A stretch of 64,000 bases of DNA from Actinomycetota bacterium (GCA_016870365.1 VGBW01000002.1:124001-188000); one strand, 5' to 3'; counted from the first letter of the stretch, positions 24,539 to 35,313 are shown. Made by a program: numbers and translations. Notes: generated from the letters alone by a model not told the origin.

Positions 24539-27500
24539 GTGAGTGGAAAGCTAGCGGGCTTCATCTCGCTCTCTGAAACAACTCACCTTGCCTTGGAACA
24601 GAGTGAAGTCGCTCTAATTGCTGCCACGCCAGCACTTCCATTCTTGATTGCTGAGAGAAGTATGAAGGCTCCGCAATTGATAGTTGCCCACTCAAGCTCG
24701 AAGGCGTCAGATATTGCTTCACAGTTATCTGAGTTAGTGGAAAACGTAGCTGAATTTCCTGCTTGGGAGAGTTTGCCTCATGAACGACTAAGTCCCAATA
24801 GCGATACTGTGGCAAGGCGAATAGACACGCTAAAGAGTCTAGATAAGAACAGAGTAATAGTGACAACTGCAAGGGCTTTATTACAACCAATCAATGAAGA
24901 AATTATTCAAATTCCAATATTGAGTATTCAAAGCGGAACTGAGCAGAACTTTTCAAATCTAATTCAAGAATTAGTCCATCGGGCATATAACCGAGTAGAT
25001 ATGGTGGAGAAACGAGGAGATTTTGCAGTAAGAGGCGGACTTATCGATCTCTTTCCTCCGCTTGCACATCATCCAGTGCGTATTGAATTCTTTGGAGATG
25101 AAATTGAGGAGATTAGATACTTTGAAGTTAGCGATCAGCGCACCTTTGCCTGCCTTGAGGGAGCATTAAATCTAATTCCATGTAGGGAACTAATCCTTAC
25201 CCCCGAAGTATCAGAGAGAGCAAGACAGCTAGCCATTAAGTATCCAGAGATCAGTGAGATTTGTAACAAGGCCGCAGATGGCATTTACAGTCAAGGCCTG
25301 GAGTCTTTACTTTCAGTCTTGTCAAAGAAATTAGTTCCTCTGCTCGAGCTTCTTCCTAAGGGCTTTGAAATCATGAGCCTTGATCAAGAACGTATCGCTC
25401 TAAGAGTTAAAGATTTAGTTAGCACCAATGGCGAGTTTCTTGCAGCCGCTTGGTCAAGCGCAGCTCTGTCAGAAAGTAACGAAGGCAGCTTTGATGCACC
25501 TCTACGTCAGGAACTATCTGGTGGTGGGTTCTTAGAGTTAGATGAGGCAACAGAATATGCTGCAAATAATGAAATTGCCTGGCGCTATATCAACCCTTAT
25601 GGAAGCCCAGAGGACCTCCATATTAGTCAGTTCAGCCCCCTTGAGCCCTTTAGAAACAACTTTGAGAAGCTAATACAGCAAGTTAAATCGTGGATCAATG
25701 AGGGATTCCTAGTCGTCATCTCCCTTGAAGGGATTGGGATTCTTGAGCGTTATCGCGACATTTTTGCCGATGACGATATTGCAGTCTCCTTAGTTGAAAA
25801 GTTAAGCACTGATCTGCAACCAGATAAGTTGTATTTGATTTCCACCTTGATTCGCCATGGCTTTGTTGACCAAGAGAAGAAAATAGTATTCATCACCGAA
25901 GCTGAAATGACGGGCGATAAAGATTGGCGCACAGCTGGTTCGCGGATGCCTTCAAAGAGAAAGGCCACCATTGATCCACTCGAGTTAAAAAGCGGCGATT
26001 ATGTAGTTCACGAGCAACATGGAGTGGGCAGATATCTAGAGTTAGCTCAAAGAGATGTTGCTGGAATTTCAAGAGAGTATTTAGTAATTGAATATTCCTC
26101 ATCAAAGAAAGGCCATCCTCCAGATCGAATCTATGTGCCAACCGACTCTCTTGAGCAGATAACACGTTATATCGGGGGTGAAGCTCCAGCAATTCATCGT
26201 ATTGGAGGTGGAGAGTGGATAAAAGCTAAGAGTCGAGCCAAGAAGGCAGTCAAAGAGATTGCCGGTGAACTAATCCGCCTCTATGCTGTAAGAACTAGCT
26301 CGCCTGGCTTTGCATTCTCACCTGATACTACTTGGCAGAGCGAACTTGAAGATTCTTTTGCATATGTCGAAACCCCAGATCAACTAGTGACAATTGATGA
26401 AGTTAAGGAAGATATGCAAAGACCATATCCCATGGATCGCATCATTTGTGGAGATGTAGGTTATGGAAAAACTGAAATTGCGATAAGAGCCGCATTTAAG
26501 GCAGTTCAAGATGCTAAACAAGTAGCGGTGTTGGTTCCAACTACACTTCTTGCTCAGCAACATTTAGCAACCTTCACGCAGCGCTATAGCGGATTTCCCG
26601 TAACTGTTTCAGCGCTCTCCCGTTTTGCTTCAATAAAAGATATGAACGCGATTCTGGCCGGACTTGCTAGCGGAGGAGTAGATATTGTTATTGGCACCCA
26701 TCGGCTACTTTCAGACGATGTGACCTTTAGGGATTTGGGTTTGATCATTGTTGATGAGGAACAAAGATTTGGAGTGGAGCATAAAGAGAAATTGAAGAAA
26801 CTTAGAGCAAGCGTTGATGTTTTAGCTATGTCAGCCACTCCAATTCCTCGAACCCTAGAGATGGCCATTACTGGTATTCGCGAGATGTCCACAATCACCA
26901 CTCCTCCAGAGCAGCGACATCCGGTGCTTACCTATGTGGGTGCCTATGATGAAAAGCAGGTAGCCGCAGCGATTCATCGAGAGTTATTAAGAGATGGCCA
27001 AGTCTTCTATATTCATAATCGCGTGGAATCAATCGATGATGTAGCGGCCAAGGTGAGAAGGCTGGTTCCTCAAGCACGGGTAGCAATAGCCCATGGACAG
27101 ATGAGCGAAACAAATCTAGAGCAGGTGGTGCTTGGATTTTGGAATCGCGAATTTGATGTCTTGGTTTGCACCACCATAGTTGAAAATGGAATTGATGTAG
27201 CAAATGCCAACACCTTGATTGTTGAGCGCGCAGACCTATTTGGACTTTCTCAACTTCATCAACTTAGAGGAAGAGTTGGAAGATCAAAAGAGCGCGCTTA
27301 TGCCTACTTCTTCTATCCCATCGATAGAACTATGAGCGAGGTAGCACTTGATCGATTAAGCACCATTGCGCAGAACACCGAGCTGGGCGCTGGAATGCGG
27401 GTGGCCCTTAAGGATTTAGAGATAAGAGGAGCTGGAAATCTCTTAGGCGGTGAACAGTCTGGCCACATCGCTGATGTCGGATTTGATTTATTCATGCGCA

Positions 27501-28024
27501 TGGTTGGCGATGCAGTTCATGAATACAAGGCAGGATTTATGGATGACGGGCAAGTGTTATCTGAGTGCAAAGTTGAGCTACCTGTCACTGCTCATATCTC
27601 TGCTGAATATGTTCCATCAGATCGTCTACGTCTTGATCTTTATCGAAGACTTGCAGATGCCAAGGATGAAGATGAGATCACAAAGATCAGTGAAGAACTA
27701 ATCGATCGCTTTGGGACGCTTCCACTAGTGGCAGAGAATCTGCTTCGCATAGCTCGCCTGCGCACCTATTTGAAGGAGAGAAAGATTCAAGACTTTGCGG
27801 TACAAGGGCGCTATGTAAAAATCGCACCACTTGTGCCTAGCGAATCGCTAGAGATGAGAATCAAGCGCCTTTATCCCGGATCTATTGTGAAATCGGTAAC
27901 CAATGTAGTGTTGATTGCGCGTCCGCAAACAGCTGCCTGGGTATCAGAGGCAGAAGAAATAGGGGATACTTCCCTCATTGATTGGGCATTTGAGTTAGCC
28001 AAAACTCTCCTTGAGCGCCCCTAG
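24539..28024 (+). CDS. mfd: Transcription-repair coupling factor
   Basis: 1161 residues from GTG with AAGGTGGGG upstream. Domain order: a UvrB-like N-terminal region (RGGLIDLFPP near 160-170), the RNA-polymerase-interacting CarD-like domain (KSGDYVVHEQHGVGRYLEL near 485-503), then the RecG-like translocase with Walker A (GDVGYGKTE near 638), DEEQ (near 738), SATPIPRTL and the QLRGRVGRS motif, and a TRCF C-terminal domain. It displaces stalled RNA polymerase and recruits UvrA. Downstream genes follow at 15-20 bp and may be co-transcribed. Confidence 0.97.
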   Translation: MSGKLAGFISLSETTHLALEQSEVALIAATPALPFLIAERSMKAPQLIVAHSSSKASDIASQLSELVENVAEFPAWESLPHERLSPNSDTVARRIDTLKSLDKNRVIVTTARALLQPINEEIIQIPILSIQSGTEQNFSNLIQELVHRAYNRVDMVEKRGDFAVRGGLIDLFPPLAHHPVRIEFFGDEIEEIRYFEVSDQRTFACLEGALNLIPCRELILTPEVSERARQLAIKYPEISEICNKAADGIYSQGLESLLSVLSKKLVPLLELLPKGFEIMSLDQERIALRVKDLVSTNGEFLAAAWSSAALSESNEGSFDAPLRQELSGGGFLELDEATEYAANNEIAWRYINPYGSPEDLHISQFSPLEPFRNNFEKLIQQVKSWINEGFLVVISLEGIGILERYRDIFADDDIAVSLVEKLSTDLQPDKLYLISTLIRHGFVDQEKKIVFITEAEMTGDKDWRTAGSRMPSKRKATIDPLELKSGDYVVHEQHGVGRYLELAQRDVAGISREYLVIEYSSSKKGHPPDRIYVPTDSLEQITRYIGGEAPAIHRIGGGEWIKAKSRAKKAVKEIAGELIRLYAVRTSSPGFAFSPDTTWQSELEDSFAYVETPDQLVTIDEVKEDMQRPYPMDRIICGDVGYGKTEIAIRAAFKAVQDAKQVAVLVPTTLLAQQHLATFTQRYSGFPVTVSALSRFASIKDMNAILAGLASGGVDIVIGTHRLLSDDVTFRDLGLIIVDEEQRFGVEHKEKLKKLRASVDVLAMSATPIPRTLEMAITGIREMSTITTPPEQRHPVLTYVGAYDEKQVAAAIHRELLRDGQVFYIHNRVESIDDVAAKVRRLVPQARVAIAHGQMSETNLEQVVLGFWNREFDVLVCTTIVENGIDVANANTLIVERADLFGLSQLHQLRGRVGRSKERAYAYFFYPIDRTMSEVALDRLSTIAQNTELGAGMRVALKDLEIRGAGNLLGGEQSGHIADVGFDLFMRMVGDAVHEYKAGFMDDGQVLSECKVELPVTAHISAEYVPSDRLRLDLYRRLADAKDEDEITKISEELIDRFGTLPLVAENLLRIARLRTYLKERKIQDFAVQGRYVKIAPLVPSESLEMRIKRLYPGSIVKSVTNVVLIARPQTAAWVSEAEEIGDTSLIDWAFELAKTLLERP

Positions 28025-28039
28025 GGAAAGTGAGAATCT

Positions 28040-28636
28040 GTGAAGAGGTTTATAGGTCCTGTTTTCGCAGTATTGGCTTTATTCCTATCTTCCTGCTCCC
28101 AGGTTAATTCGGCAGCAACTATCGGCGACCAAGAGATCACTATCTCCTCACTTCAAGGTCAAGTTGACTTAATCCTGGCAGAACGCGAAGGTGTCGATAC
28201 CACTCAAATGGGCCTTGAAAGTGGCGAAACTCTTACTCGCTCACAGCTTTCCTACATGATCTCCAATTACATAATCAATGAAGTGGCTAAAGAAGAGAAG
28301 ATCGAGATCTCTCAAGCAGAAATTGATGCCTATAAGATCGAGATCTACTCCAATATCGGAGGGGAAGAAAATCTGCCGAACATCTTAGTGAGCGCATCAA
28401 TTCCGTCAACATCCCTCGATAATGTCCTTCGCCGCGATCTAGTCCTGCGCAAAATTACTGATAGCGCGATTGCATCAGGAGTTAGCCAAGCTGAGATAAG
28501 TGATCTAATTCAAGAGATCGTCACTGCTAAAGCCAAGGCCTTAATTGTTGAGGTTAACCCTCGATATGGCATCTGGGATGGTAAGAGATTGACGGTTGTT
28601 GCAAAAGAGCCTGCCGGTGATGCTGTTAATGATTAA
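28040..28636 (+). CDS. SurA-N-like lipoprotein
   Basis: 198 residues from GTG. The signal peptide ends in a lipobox (LFLSSC, Cys near residue 19). The mature part starts with the SurA/PrsA-type N-terminal chaperone pattern (AATIGDQEITISSLQGQVD, later EEKIEISQAEIDAY), but there is no PPIase (parvulin) domain. It is likely an extracytoplasmic folding factor. The same position downstream of mfd and before mazG and eno is common in Actinobacteria. Confidence 0.82.
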   Translation: MKRFIGPVFAVLALFLSSCSQVNSAATIGDQEITISSLQGQVDLILAEREGVDTTQMGLESGETLTRSQLSYMISNYIINEVAKEEKIEISQAEIDAYKIEIYSNIGGEENLPNILVSASIPSTSLDNVLRRDLVLRKITDSAIASGVSQAEISDLIQEIVTAKAKALIVEVNPRYGIWDGKRLTVVAKEPAGDAVND

Positions 28637-28654
28637 TTAGCAAAGCAGGTCAAG

Positions 28655-29293
28655 ATGGCTTATGAGAACCTGGCTCGACTTGCTCAAGTGATGGACAAGC
28701 TTCGCTCTCCTGGGGGGTGTCCTTGGGATAGCGAGCAGAGCCACCAATCTTTACTTAAATACTTACTGGAAGAAGTTTATGAATTTATCGAAGCCGTTGA
28801 GACTGGAAATCGTGATGACATGCGCGAAGAACTCGGAGACATACTCCTTCAAGTATATTTTCATTCAAGAATTGCCGAGGAAGATAGAGAAAAACCCTTT
28901 AGCGTTGATGATGTGGCCAAGGGCGTAATAGAGAAGCTAATCTCACGTCATCCCCATGTTTTCTCTGATACCGAAGTGAATTCCAGCTCTGAGGTGTTAG
29001 AAAACTGGGAAGAGATAAAGCGCAAAGAAAAGTCTAGAAAGAAGGCACATGATGGAGTTCCTTCTGGCCAACCTGCCCTAAGTCTTGCAAGCAAATTGAT
29101 CTACCGCGCCAGCAAGAATGAACTTTCAACTCCAGAACATCCAGCACATAACATTGAAGCAAATGAAAATGCGTTAGGAGATCAACTCCTCTCCTTAATC
29201 TCATGGGCGATGGCTAACAATCTTGATCCTGAGGCAGCTCTTCGCAAGGCTGCCCTCAAATATCGTGATGCCATGGGCCAAGAGGAATCAGAC

Positions 29294-29296
<3 letters not shown>
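28655..29296 (+). CDS. mazG: Nucleoside triphosphate pyrophosphohydrolase MazG
   Basis: 213 residues. The all-alpha NTP pyrophosphatase signature is present: GGCPWDSEQSHQSL (about 20-33), then EEVYEFIEA and REELGDILLQVYFH, which supply the E-E-x-x-E...E-x-x-D magnesium site. A second, weaker helical half follows (ENALGDQLLSLISWAMAN). It hydrolyses non-canonical NTPs. RBS GCAGG lies upstream. It stands in the conserved mfd-lipoprotein-mazG-eno block. Confidence 0.94.
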
Positions 29297-30598
<1,302 letters not shown>

Positions 30599-30623
30599 TA
30601 ATTAGGACTAACTAGGAGCGTCT

Positions 30624-31070
30624 ATGAAGCGAAGCAAGGTCTCGCTTCCTAAGACTCTTGAAGGCTTTGCTACTAAACGAGGAATCTCGACGCGATTACT
30701 TCTGCTTTTTCTAGCTCTATTTATTGTGGCAGTAACACTTGCTCCATCAACTCAGCGGTATTTTGCCCAAAGAGCACAGGTCAGCGCCCTTCGAGCAGAT
30801 CTTGACTCCAATTACAAGGAACTAGAAGAGGCTAGAGCTGAGCTACAAAGGTGGCGCGATCCAGATTATGTTAAAAGTGAAGCAAGAAATCGTCTGCACT
30901 TTGTTCTACCAGGTGAGCGCCAATACATAATCCTTGGCGCAAAACCCACAATTGATTCGGATAATCAAGGAGCTACCCCAATTAATCAAGATTTTCCCCT
31001 AGGGATTCCCTGGTATTCCAGAGTAATCTTATCTATTACCTCAGTTGGAGTCGGCGCCTCTGCGCCGTAA
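30624..31070 (+). CDS. ftsB: FtsB/DivIC family septum formation initiator
   Basis: 148 residues. A basic cytoplasmic N-terminus (about 1-22) is followed by a single membrane helix (LLLLFLALFIVAVTLA, about 25-40). An extracellular coiled coil follows (QRAQVSALRADLDSNYKELEEARAELQRW), then the conserved DPDYVKSEARNRLHFVLPGE. It belongs to the FtsQBL divisome subcomplex. It lies directly after eno, as in Mycobacterium. The C-terminal tail beyond the PGE motif is about 50 residues and variable. Confidence 0.92.
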   Translation: MKRSKVSLPKTLEGFATKRGISTRLLLLFLALFIVAVTLAPSTQRYFAQRAQVSALRADLDSNYKELEEARAELQRWRDPDYVKSEARNRLHFVLPGERQYIILGAKPTIDSDNQGATPINQDFPLGIPWYSRVILSITSVGVGASAP

Positions 31071-31079
31071 GGTGCACTC

Positions 31080-31586
31080 ATGGGCCAGAGTGCAAGCAAT
31101 GAAGACTTATCTGCGATAGAGATTCAATTGGGAAGAGCTCCAAGAGATGTTCATAGCATCGCCTATCGCTGCCCCTGTTCTCATCCAGCAGTTGTCGAAA
31201 CTAACCCACGTTTATCTGACGGAACTCCATTTCCTACCTTTTACTATGCCACCTGCCCTAACCTCACCGCTGCAATCTCAACTCTAGAAAACTCTAGCTT
31301 GATGGAGGAGATGAATGAGCGACTAGCCATTGATGCCGAATTATCCGGCCAATATCGCGCAGCCCATGACGATTACCTGGCCGCAAGGGCAGCCCTTGGC
31401 ATTGATGTTCCGGAGATTGTTGACATTTCAGCAGGAGGAATGCCTGACCGAGTTAAGTGTTTACATTCCATAATTGCTCATAGCCTGGCAGCAGGAGAGG
31501 GAGTTAATCCCTTGGGAGATGAAGCGATCTCACTGCTTCCCAAATGGTGGCTTAATGGCAATTGCTTAGAGAGGCGAGAGGCGTGA
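31080..31586 (+). CDS. DUF501 family protein
   Basis: 168 residues. DUF501 features are visible: LGRAPRDVHSIAYRCPCSHPAVVETNPRL, then the TPFPTFYYATCP motif, ALGIDVP, and the GGMPDRVKCLHSIIAHSLAAG segment. The cysteines and histidines (CPC, YATCP, CLH, NxLGD, NC) suggest metal binding, but the function is unknown. It is always found between ftsB/eno and the Ppx gene in Actinobacteria. The next gene starts inside its stop (GTGA overlap). Confidence 0.92.
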   Translation: MGQSASNEDLSAIEIQLGRAPRDVHSIAYRCPCSHPAVVETNPRLSDGTPFPTFYYATCPNLTAAISTLENSSLMEEMNERLAIDAELSGQYRAAHDDYLAARAALGIDVPEIVDISAGGMPDRVKCLHSIIAHSLAAGEGVNPLGDEAISLLPKWWLNGNCLERREA

Positions 31587-32497
31587 GTCGAGTTGCCGCT
31601 ATTGACTGTGGGACAAATTCAATCCGCCTATTGATTGCAGATATCACCGGCTCCAATCTGCGTGAGGTCTATAGAAGTATAGAGATTGTGCGCCTTGGTC
31701 AAGGAGTTGATAAGAACAAGTCTTTTCACCCTGATGCTATCGAGCGAACTCTAAGAGCCACTAAAGTATTTGCAGACGAGATCGTAAGGCGTGGGGTTGA
31801 GGCAATTAGATTCTGTGCCACAAGCGCTACCAGAGATGCTTCCAATAGAGATCGGTTCATTGATGGCGTCAAAGCGATTCTAGGTATAGCTCCCGAAGTT
31901 ATTAGTGGTGAGCAAGAGGCAGAGCTTTCATTTCTCGGCGCAACTCATCAATTGAATCAAGCAGGAACTCCTTATTTGGTAGTGGATATCGGAGGGGGAT
32001 CAACCGAGTTTGTCTATGGCAAGAATTCAGTAGAGGCAGCAGTGAGCGAAAATATTGGGTGTGTAAGAATGAGTGAGCGCCACTTACTTAGCTCTCCTCC
32101 AAGCAAAGCTCAGATTGATCTAGCAATAGCTGATATAGATAGGGCCGTTAAGAGCGCAGCAGAGAAAGTTCCAATCAGTGACGCCAAAACTCTAATTGCT
32201 GTCGCTGGGACTGCCACTACTGTGGCAGCTGCTGCCCTTGGCCTTGAAAGCTATGATCGGGACTTAATCCATCTCTCACGAATTAGCGCAGAGAGGTGTA
32301 ACCAAGTTGCCCAGCTATTGCTCTCTCTAGAAAGGTCAGAGATAGCGCAACTTGGCTACATGCACCCAGGACGAGTCGATGTAATTGCGGCAGGATCGTT
32401 AGTTCTCTCAAGGATCATGGCGCTAAGTGGGGCGAGTGAATTTGTCGCCTCTGAGAGCGATATTCTAGATGGGATGGCTCTACTACTTGCGAAGTAA
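31583..32497 (+). CDS. Ppx/GppA phosphatase (exopolyphosphatase)
   Basis: 304 residues from GTG 31583, which overlaps the DUF501 stop and has AGAGAGGCGAGAGG upstream. A TTG at 31562 would add 7 residues. ASKHA fold: AAIDCGTNSIRLLIAD (about 5-20), GVEAIRFCATSATRDA, VISGEQEAELSFLGA, the phosphate loop VDIGGGSTEFV (about 140-150) and AVAGTATTVAA. It is the short actinobacterial form (Ppx1-like), which degrades polyphosphate or pppGpp; the substrate cannot be told. Confidence 0.92.
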   Translation: MSRVAAIDCGTNSIRLLIADITGSNLREVYRSIEIVRLGQGVDKNKSFHPDAIERTLRATKVFADEIVRRGVEAIRFCATSATRDASNRDRFIDGVKAILGIAPEVISGEQEAELSFLGATHQLNQAGTPYLVVDIGGGSTEFVYGKNSVEAAVSENIGCVRMSERHLLSSPPSKAQIDLAIADIDRAVKSAAEKVPISDAKTLIAVAGTATTVAAAALGLESYDRDLIHLSRISAERCNQVAQLLLSLERSEIAQLGYMHPGRVDVIAAGSLVLSRIMALSGASEFVASESDILDGMALLLAK

Positions 32498-33230
32498 ACC
32501 TAATGTTGTTGCCCAAAGTGTCAAGAGCTTAAAAGTTCTTGACCAAGAGATCATTGAGTGCAACGCCTGCCCAAGGTTAACTTCTTGGCGCCAAGAGGTG
32601 GCAATTACCAAGCGCGCCTCATACCGTGATCAGGATTATTGGGCAAAGCCTGTTACTGGTTTTGGTCCAAGAGATTCTAGGTTGCTAATTGTCGGTCTTG
32701 CTCCTGGGGCTCATGGAGCAAATAGAACTGGAAGAGTCTTTACTGGAGATGCATCAGGGGATTGGTTATATGGATCCCTTTATAGAAATGGTTTAGCGAA
32801 GATTGCCACCTCAACATCAAGTGGTGATGGCCAAGAGCTATTTGGCACACGTATTGCCTGCGCGGTGCGCTGCGCTCCTCCAGAAAATAAGCCCACCCCT
32901 GATGAGCAATTGAGCTGCAGGAGCTGGCTAGAAACCGAGATGAGATTGCTTATGCCAACTCTTCGAGCATTTCTGCCTTTGGGCCAGATCGCCTGGAAGG
33001 CGACGATTGATGCCTTACTCACGCTAGGTGAAGAGTTGCCGAGAAGACGCCCAAAGTTTGGCCACGGGGCCAGGTTCAACTTTCTTGGTCGCGACGGGAA
33101 TACTAGATTGGTCATCGGCAGTTATCACCCTAGTCAGCAGAATACTTTCACGGGAAAGCTCACGCGCTCCCAACTGGATTCGGTGGTAAAAAAGGCAGGT
33201 AGATTTGCCCACGCGGAAGAGCCCCTGTAG
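32469..33230 (+). CDS. Uracil-DNA glycosylase, family 5 (UdgB-like)
   Basis: 253 residues from an ATG that overlaps the previous gene by 29 bp (TTG 32487 is an alternative). The iron-sulfur-cluster cysteines are visible in CNACPRL (about 32-38), and in CAVRCAPP and SCRSW. Motif A is GLAPGAHGANRTGRVFTGD (about 77-95), lacking the catalytic Asp/Glu of family 4, and motif B is YHPSQQNTFTGKLT. This marks the UdgB type, which removes uracil and deaminated purines. Unusually, its last 10 bases, including the TAG stop, are the first 10 bases of the following tRNA. Confidence 0.88.
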   Translation: MGWLYYLRSKPNVVAQSVKSLKVLDQEIIECNACPRLTSWRQEVAITKRASYRDQDYWAKPVTGFGPRDSRLLIVGLAPGAHGANRTGRVFTGDASGDWLYGSLYRNGLAKIATSTSSGDGQELFGTRIACAVRCAPPENKPTPDEQLSCRSWLETEMRLLMPTLRAFLPLGQIAWKATIDALLTLGEELPRRRPKFGHGARFNFLGRDGNTRLVIGSYHPSQQNTFTGKLTRSQLDSVVKKAGRFAHAEEPL

Positions 33231-33293
33231 CCCAACGGCAGAGGCAGACGACTTAAAATCGTCCAAGTGTGGGTTCGACCCCCACCGGGGGCA
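33221..33293 (+). tRNA. tRNA with anticodon TAA (Leu, UUA) but short variable arm
   Basis: A well-formed 73-base cloverleaf: acceptor GCCCCTG/CGGGGGC (one G-U pair), D-arm GCC...GGC with GG in the loop, anticodon stem GACGA/TCGTC with loop CTTAAAA (anticodon TAA), 5-base variable loop CAAGT, T-arm GTGGG/CCCAC with TTCGACC, discriminator A. CCA is not encoded. The anticodon reads UUA, so by anticodon it is leucine. Bacterial leucine tRNAs normally have a long variable arm, so the acceptor identity is uncertain. It overlaps the end of the UDG gene. Confidence 0.85.
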
Positions 33294-33345
33294 CGCATTG
33301 AGAAAAAAGTAAATAATGGGGCACTAGGACGACTAAAGGAGAGAG

Positions 33346-34140
33346 ATGAATAGTTCCAACCCAGTACTTAGTAAGGCATTTGGCGAGAAGGCCCGTAGAG
33401 GTTATGCCGCTATGGATAACTTCCCACAAGATAATCTAGAGCAGACTTTTAACGCACCTGCTGCTTCATCCCTTCGTACCGGTCGCATGACCATGGATGA
33501 TGTTGTAGCAAGAAGTGCGATGCTATTTGGAGCCTCAGCGCTAGTTGGCGCAGCTGCTTGGTATTTCAATCTTGGCGGCGGCTTACTACTTCTTGGCTTC
33601 CTCGGCGGTCTAGTAACTGCCATGATCGGGATTCTTAGTAAGACCATCCGTCCAGGTATTTATTTGACTTATGCCGTCTGCCAAGGTTTGGTCTTAGGAA
33701 TAATTAGCAAGACCTACGAACTCTTCTTTCCTGGAATTGTTCAGCAAGCAATCGTGGCAACTGCCGCAGCATTTATTGGAATGCTTACTCTTTATAAGAG
33801 TGGACGCCTTCGCGTTACTCCGAAATTCACCAGGATGCTTCTTGGAGCAGCAATCGGTTACCTAGTTCTAGCACTTGGAAGCCTGATTGGTTCATTCTTT
33901 GGCCTAGGTGGAGGGATGGGCCTCTATGGTCTTAGTGGTTTTGGACCACTTCTTGCAGTTGCTGGAGTAGCAATCGCTTCTTTCTTCTTAATTCTTGACT
34001 TTGATCAGATCGAAGAGGGAGTAAGAGCGGGAGTGCCACAAGAGGAATCATGGCGGGCAGGCTTTGGGCTATTGATAACTATGGTCTGGCTATATCTTGA
34101 AGTATTGCGCTTGATTTCGATTCTTCGCGGGAATGATTAA
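33346..34140 (+). CDS. Bax inhibitor-1 / YccA family membrane protein
   Basis: 264 residues with AAGGAGAGAG 4 bases before the ATG. A soluble N-terminus (about 1-55) is followed by seven membrane helices. The family markers are TMDDVVARSAMLFGASALVG, the GLVLGIISKTYELFFPGIVQQA loop, and the C-terminal DFDQIEEGVRAGVPQEESWRAGFGLL with the conserved acidic pair. BI-1 family members are pH-sensitive calcium leak channels; the role in Actinobacteria is unknown. It is convergent with the MFS gene at zero distance. Confidence 0.93.
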   Translation: MNSSNPVLSKAFGEKARRGYAAMDNFPQDNLEQTFNAPAASSLRTGRMTMDDVVARSAMLFGASALVGAAAWYFNLGGGLLLLGFLGGLVTAMIGILSKTIRPGIYLTYAVCQGLVLGIISKTYELFFPGIVQQAIVATAAAFIGMLTLYKSGRLRVTPKFTRMLLGAAIGYLVLALGSLIGSFFGLGGGMGLYGLSGFGPLLAVAGVAIASFFLILDFDQIEEGVRAGVPQEESWRAGFGLLITMVWLYLEVLRLISILRGND

Positions 34141-35313
34141 TTAGACCTCAGTGATTGGAGGTTTCCTAGAATCCCCGAGACGGGCGCTGTTGGTCTCGGG
34201 GATTCTTAGCGCCGTGACAATTGCAAGTGAGAACACCGCAGCACTTACTCCGATTGCCATTCGGTAAGAGAAGGCATCGGAGATCAGGCCTAGTAAGACC
34301 GGTCCAACCATCATTCCGGCATCTCCGGCCATCTGCCAGAAGGCATAGACCTTCCCGCTCTTTCCTTTAATGACATCGCCAACTATTGCGCCAGCAGATG
34401 CGGCAAAACCTGCTCCAATTCCCATGACAATCATTGCTATCAAATAAACGGTCACATTATTGGAAATAAGAAGAATTCCAAGGGATGCCATAACGATAGA
34501 GAATCCTGTAAGGATTACCGGTTTTCGCCCATTCTTATCTGAATGCTTTCCAGCCCTCACCATCACCGATCCTTGGGCAATGAGTGCGACCGTGAAACTC
34601 AGACCAACTAGGGAGGGGCTTGCTCTTAGATCCTCAACAACGAAGAGCGGTAGGATGGAGGAGCGCATGCCAAAGAGAATCCAGCTTCCGAGAAATGCTA
34701 GAAACAAAGAGTAGAGATAAGGCTTAATTGCTAGAGCTTCTCTAATCGCTAGAGCGCGCTCCTCCTTTGCCTGCTCAACTCTTGCGCCCAATCTACTTTC
34801 ATGGAGGAATATCAGAGAGACAGTCCCTGCAGCAATTAAGAGTCCTGAATAGATGAAAAACGGCGCTCTTGGAGATAGGGCGATCAGGGCTCCCCCAAAT
34901 GCAGGACCTGCAACACCACCGGCAATAAAGCCGCCGTTATATAGCGATTGCGCCTGTCCCCTCTGACTATCTGAAACGACCCGAAGAATCAGCGCTCCGG
35001 CAGAGACTGAGAACATAGATGAGCCAAGGCCCCCTGCAGTTCTAAATATCAAGAGCTGTTCATAGCTTTGAGCAAGTCCTGAAATCAAAGTAAAGATGGA
35101 GACCATATATAGACCCACGCCCAGCACTACTCTTTCGCCAAATCTATCGACCAATTTTCCCGCAAAGAGACCAGAGACAAGTCGCATAACAGCGAAGGAT
35201 GAGATTATTAATCCAATTAGAACGTTTGATACTCCAAATGTTTTAGCAAAGATGGGAATAGCTGGAATTATTAGTCCGAAGCCAACAGCAACCAAGAATG
35301 ATATTGAGGTCAA
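34141..35313 (-). CDS. MFS transporter
   Basis: 390 residues from TTG, 12 membrane helices. The MFS A-like motif is SGLFAGKLVDRFGERVVLG (about 47-65), the second-half counterpart is GKHSDKNGRKPVILTG, and GGLGSSMF lies between. Drug/efflux-like DHA1 type, substrate unknown. The frame remains open 18 codons upstream, and the segment PFKGLPKEVAVLTSI looks like the normal start of such transporters, so the true start may be upstream at a non-standard codon (ATT at 35361 or CTG). It is divergent from an ABC exporter. Confidence 0.9.
   Translation of the reverse strand: MTSISFLVAVGFGLIIPAIPIFAKTFGVSNVLIGLIISSFAVMRLVSGLFAGKLVDRFGERVVLGVGLYMVSIFTLISGLAQSYEQLLIFRTAGGLGSSMFSVSAGALILRVVSDSQRGQAQSLYNGGFIAGGVAGPAFGGALIALSPRAPFFIYSGLLIAAGTVSLIFLHESRLGARVEQAKEERALAIREALAIKPYLYSLFLAFLGSWILFGMRSSILPLFVVEDLRASPSLVGLSFTVALIAQGSVMVRAGKHSDKNGRKPVILTGFSIVMASLGILLISNNVTVYLIAMIVMGIGAGFAASAGAIVGDVIKGKSGKVYAFWQMAGDAGMMVGPVLLGLISDAFSYRMAIGVSAAVFSLAIVTALRIPETNSARLGDSRKPPITEV

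Noticed and set aside
33221-33293. Ochre suppressor tRNA
   Set aside because: The anticodon is UAA, which reads the UUA codon. A tRNA reading the stop UAA would need anticodon UUA.
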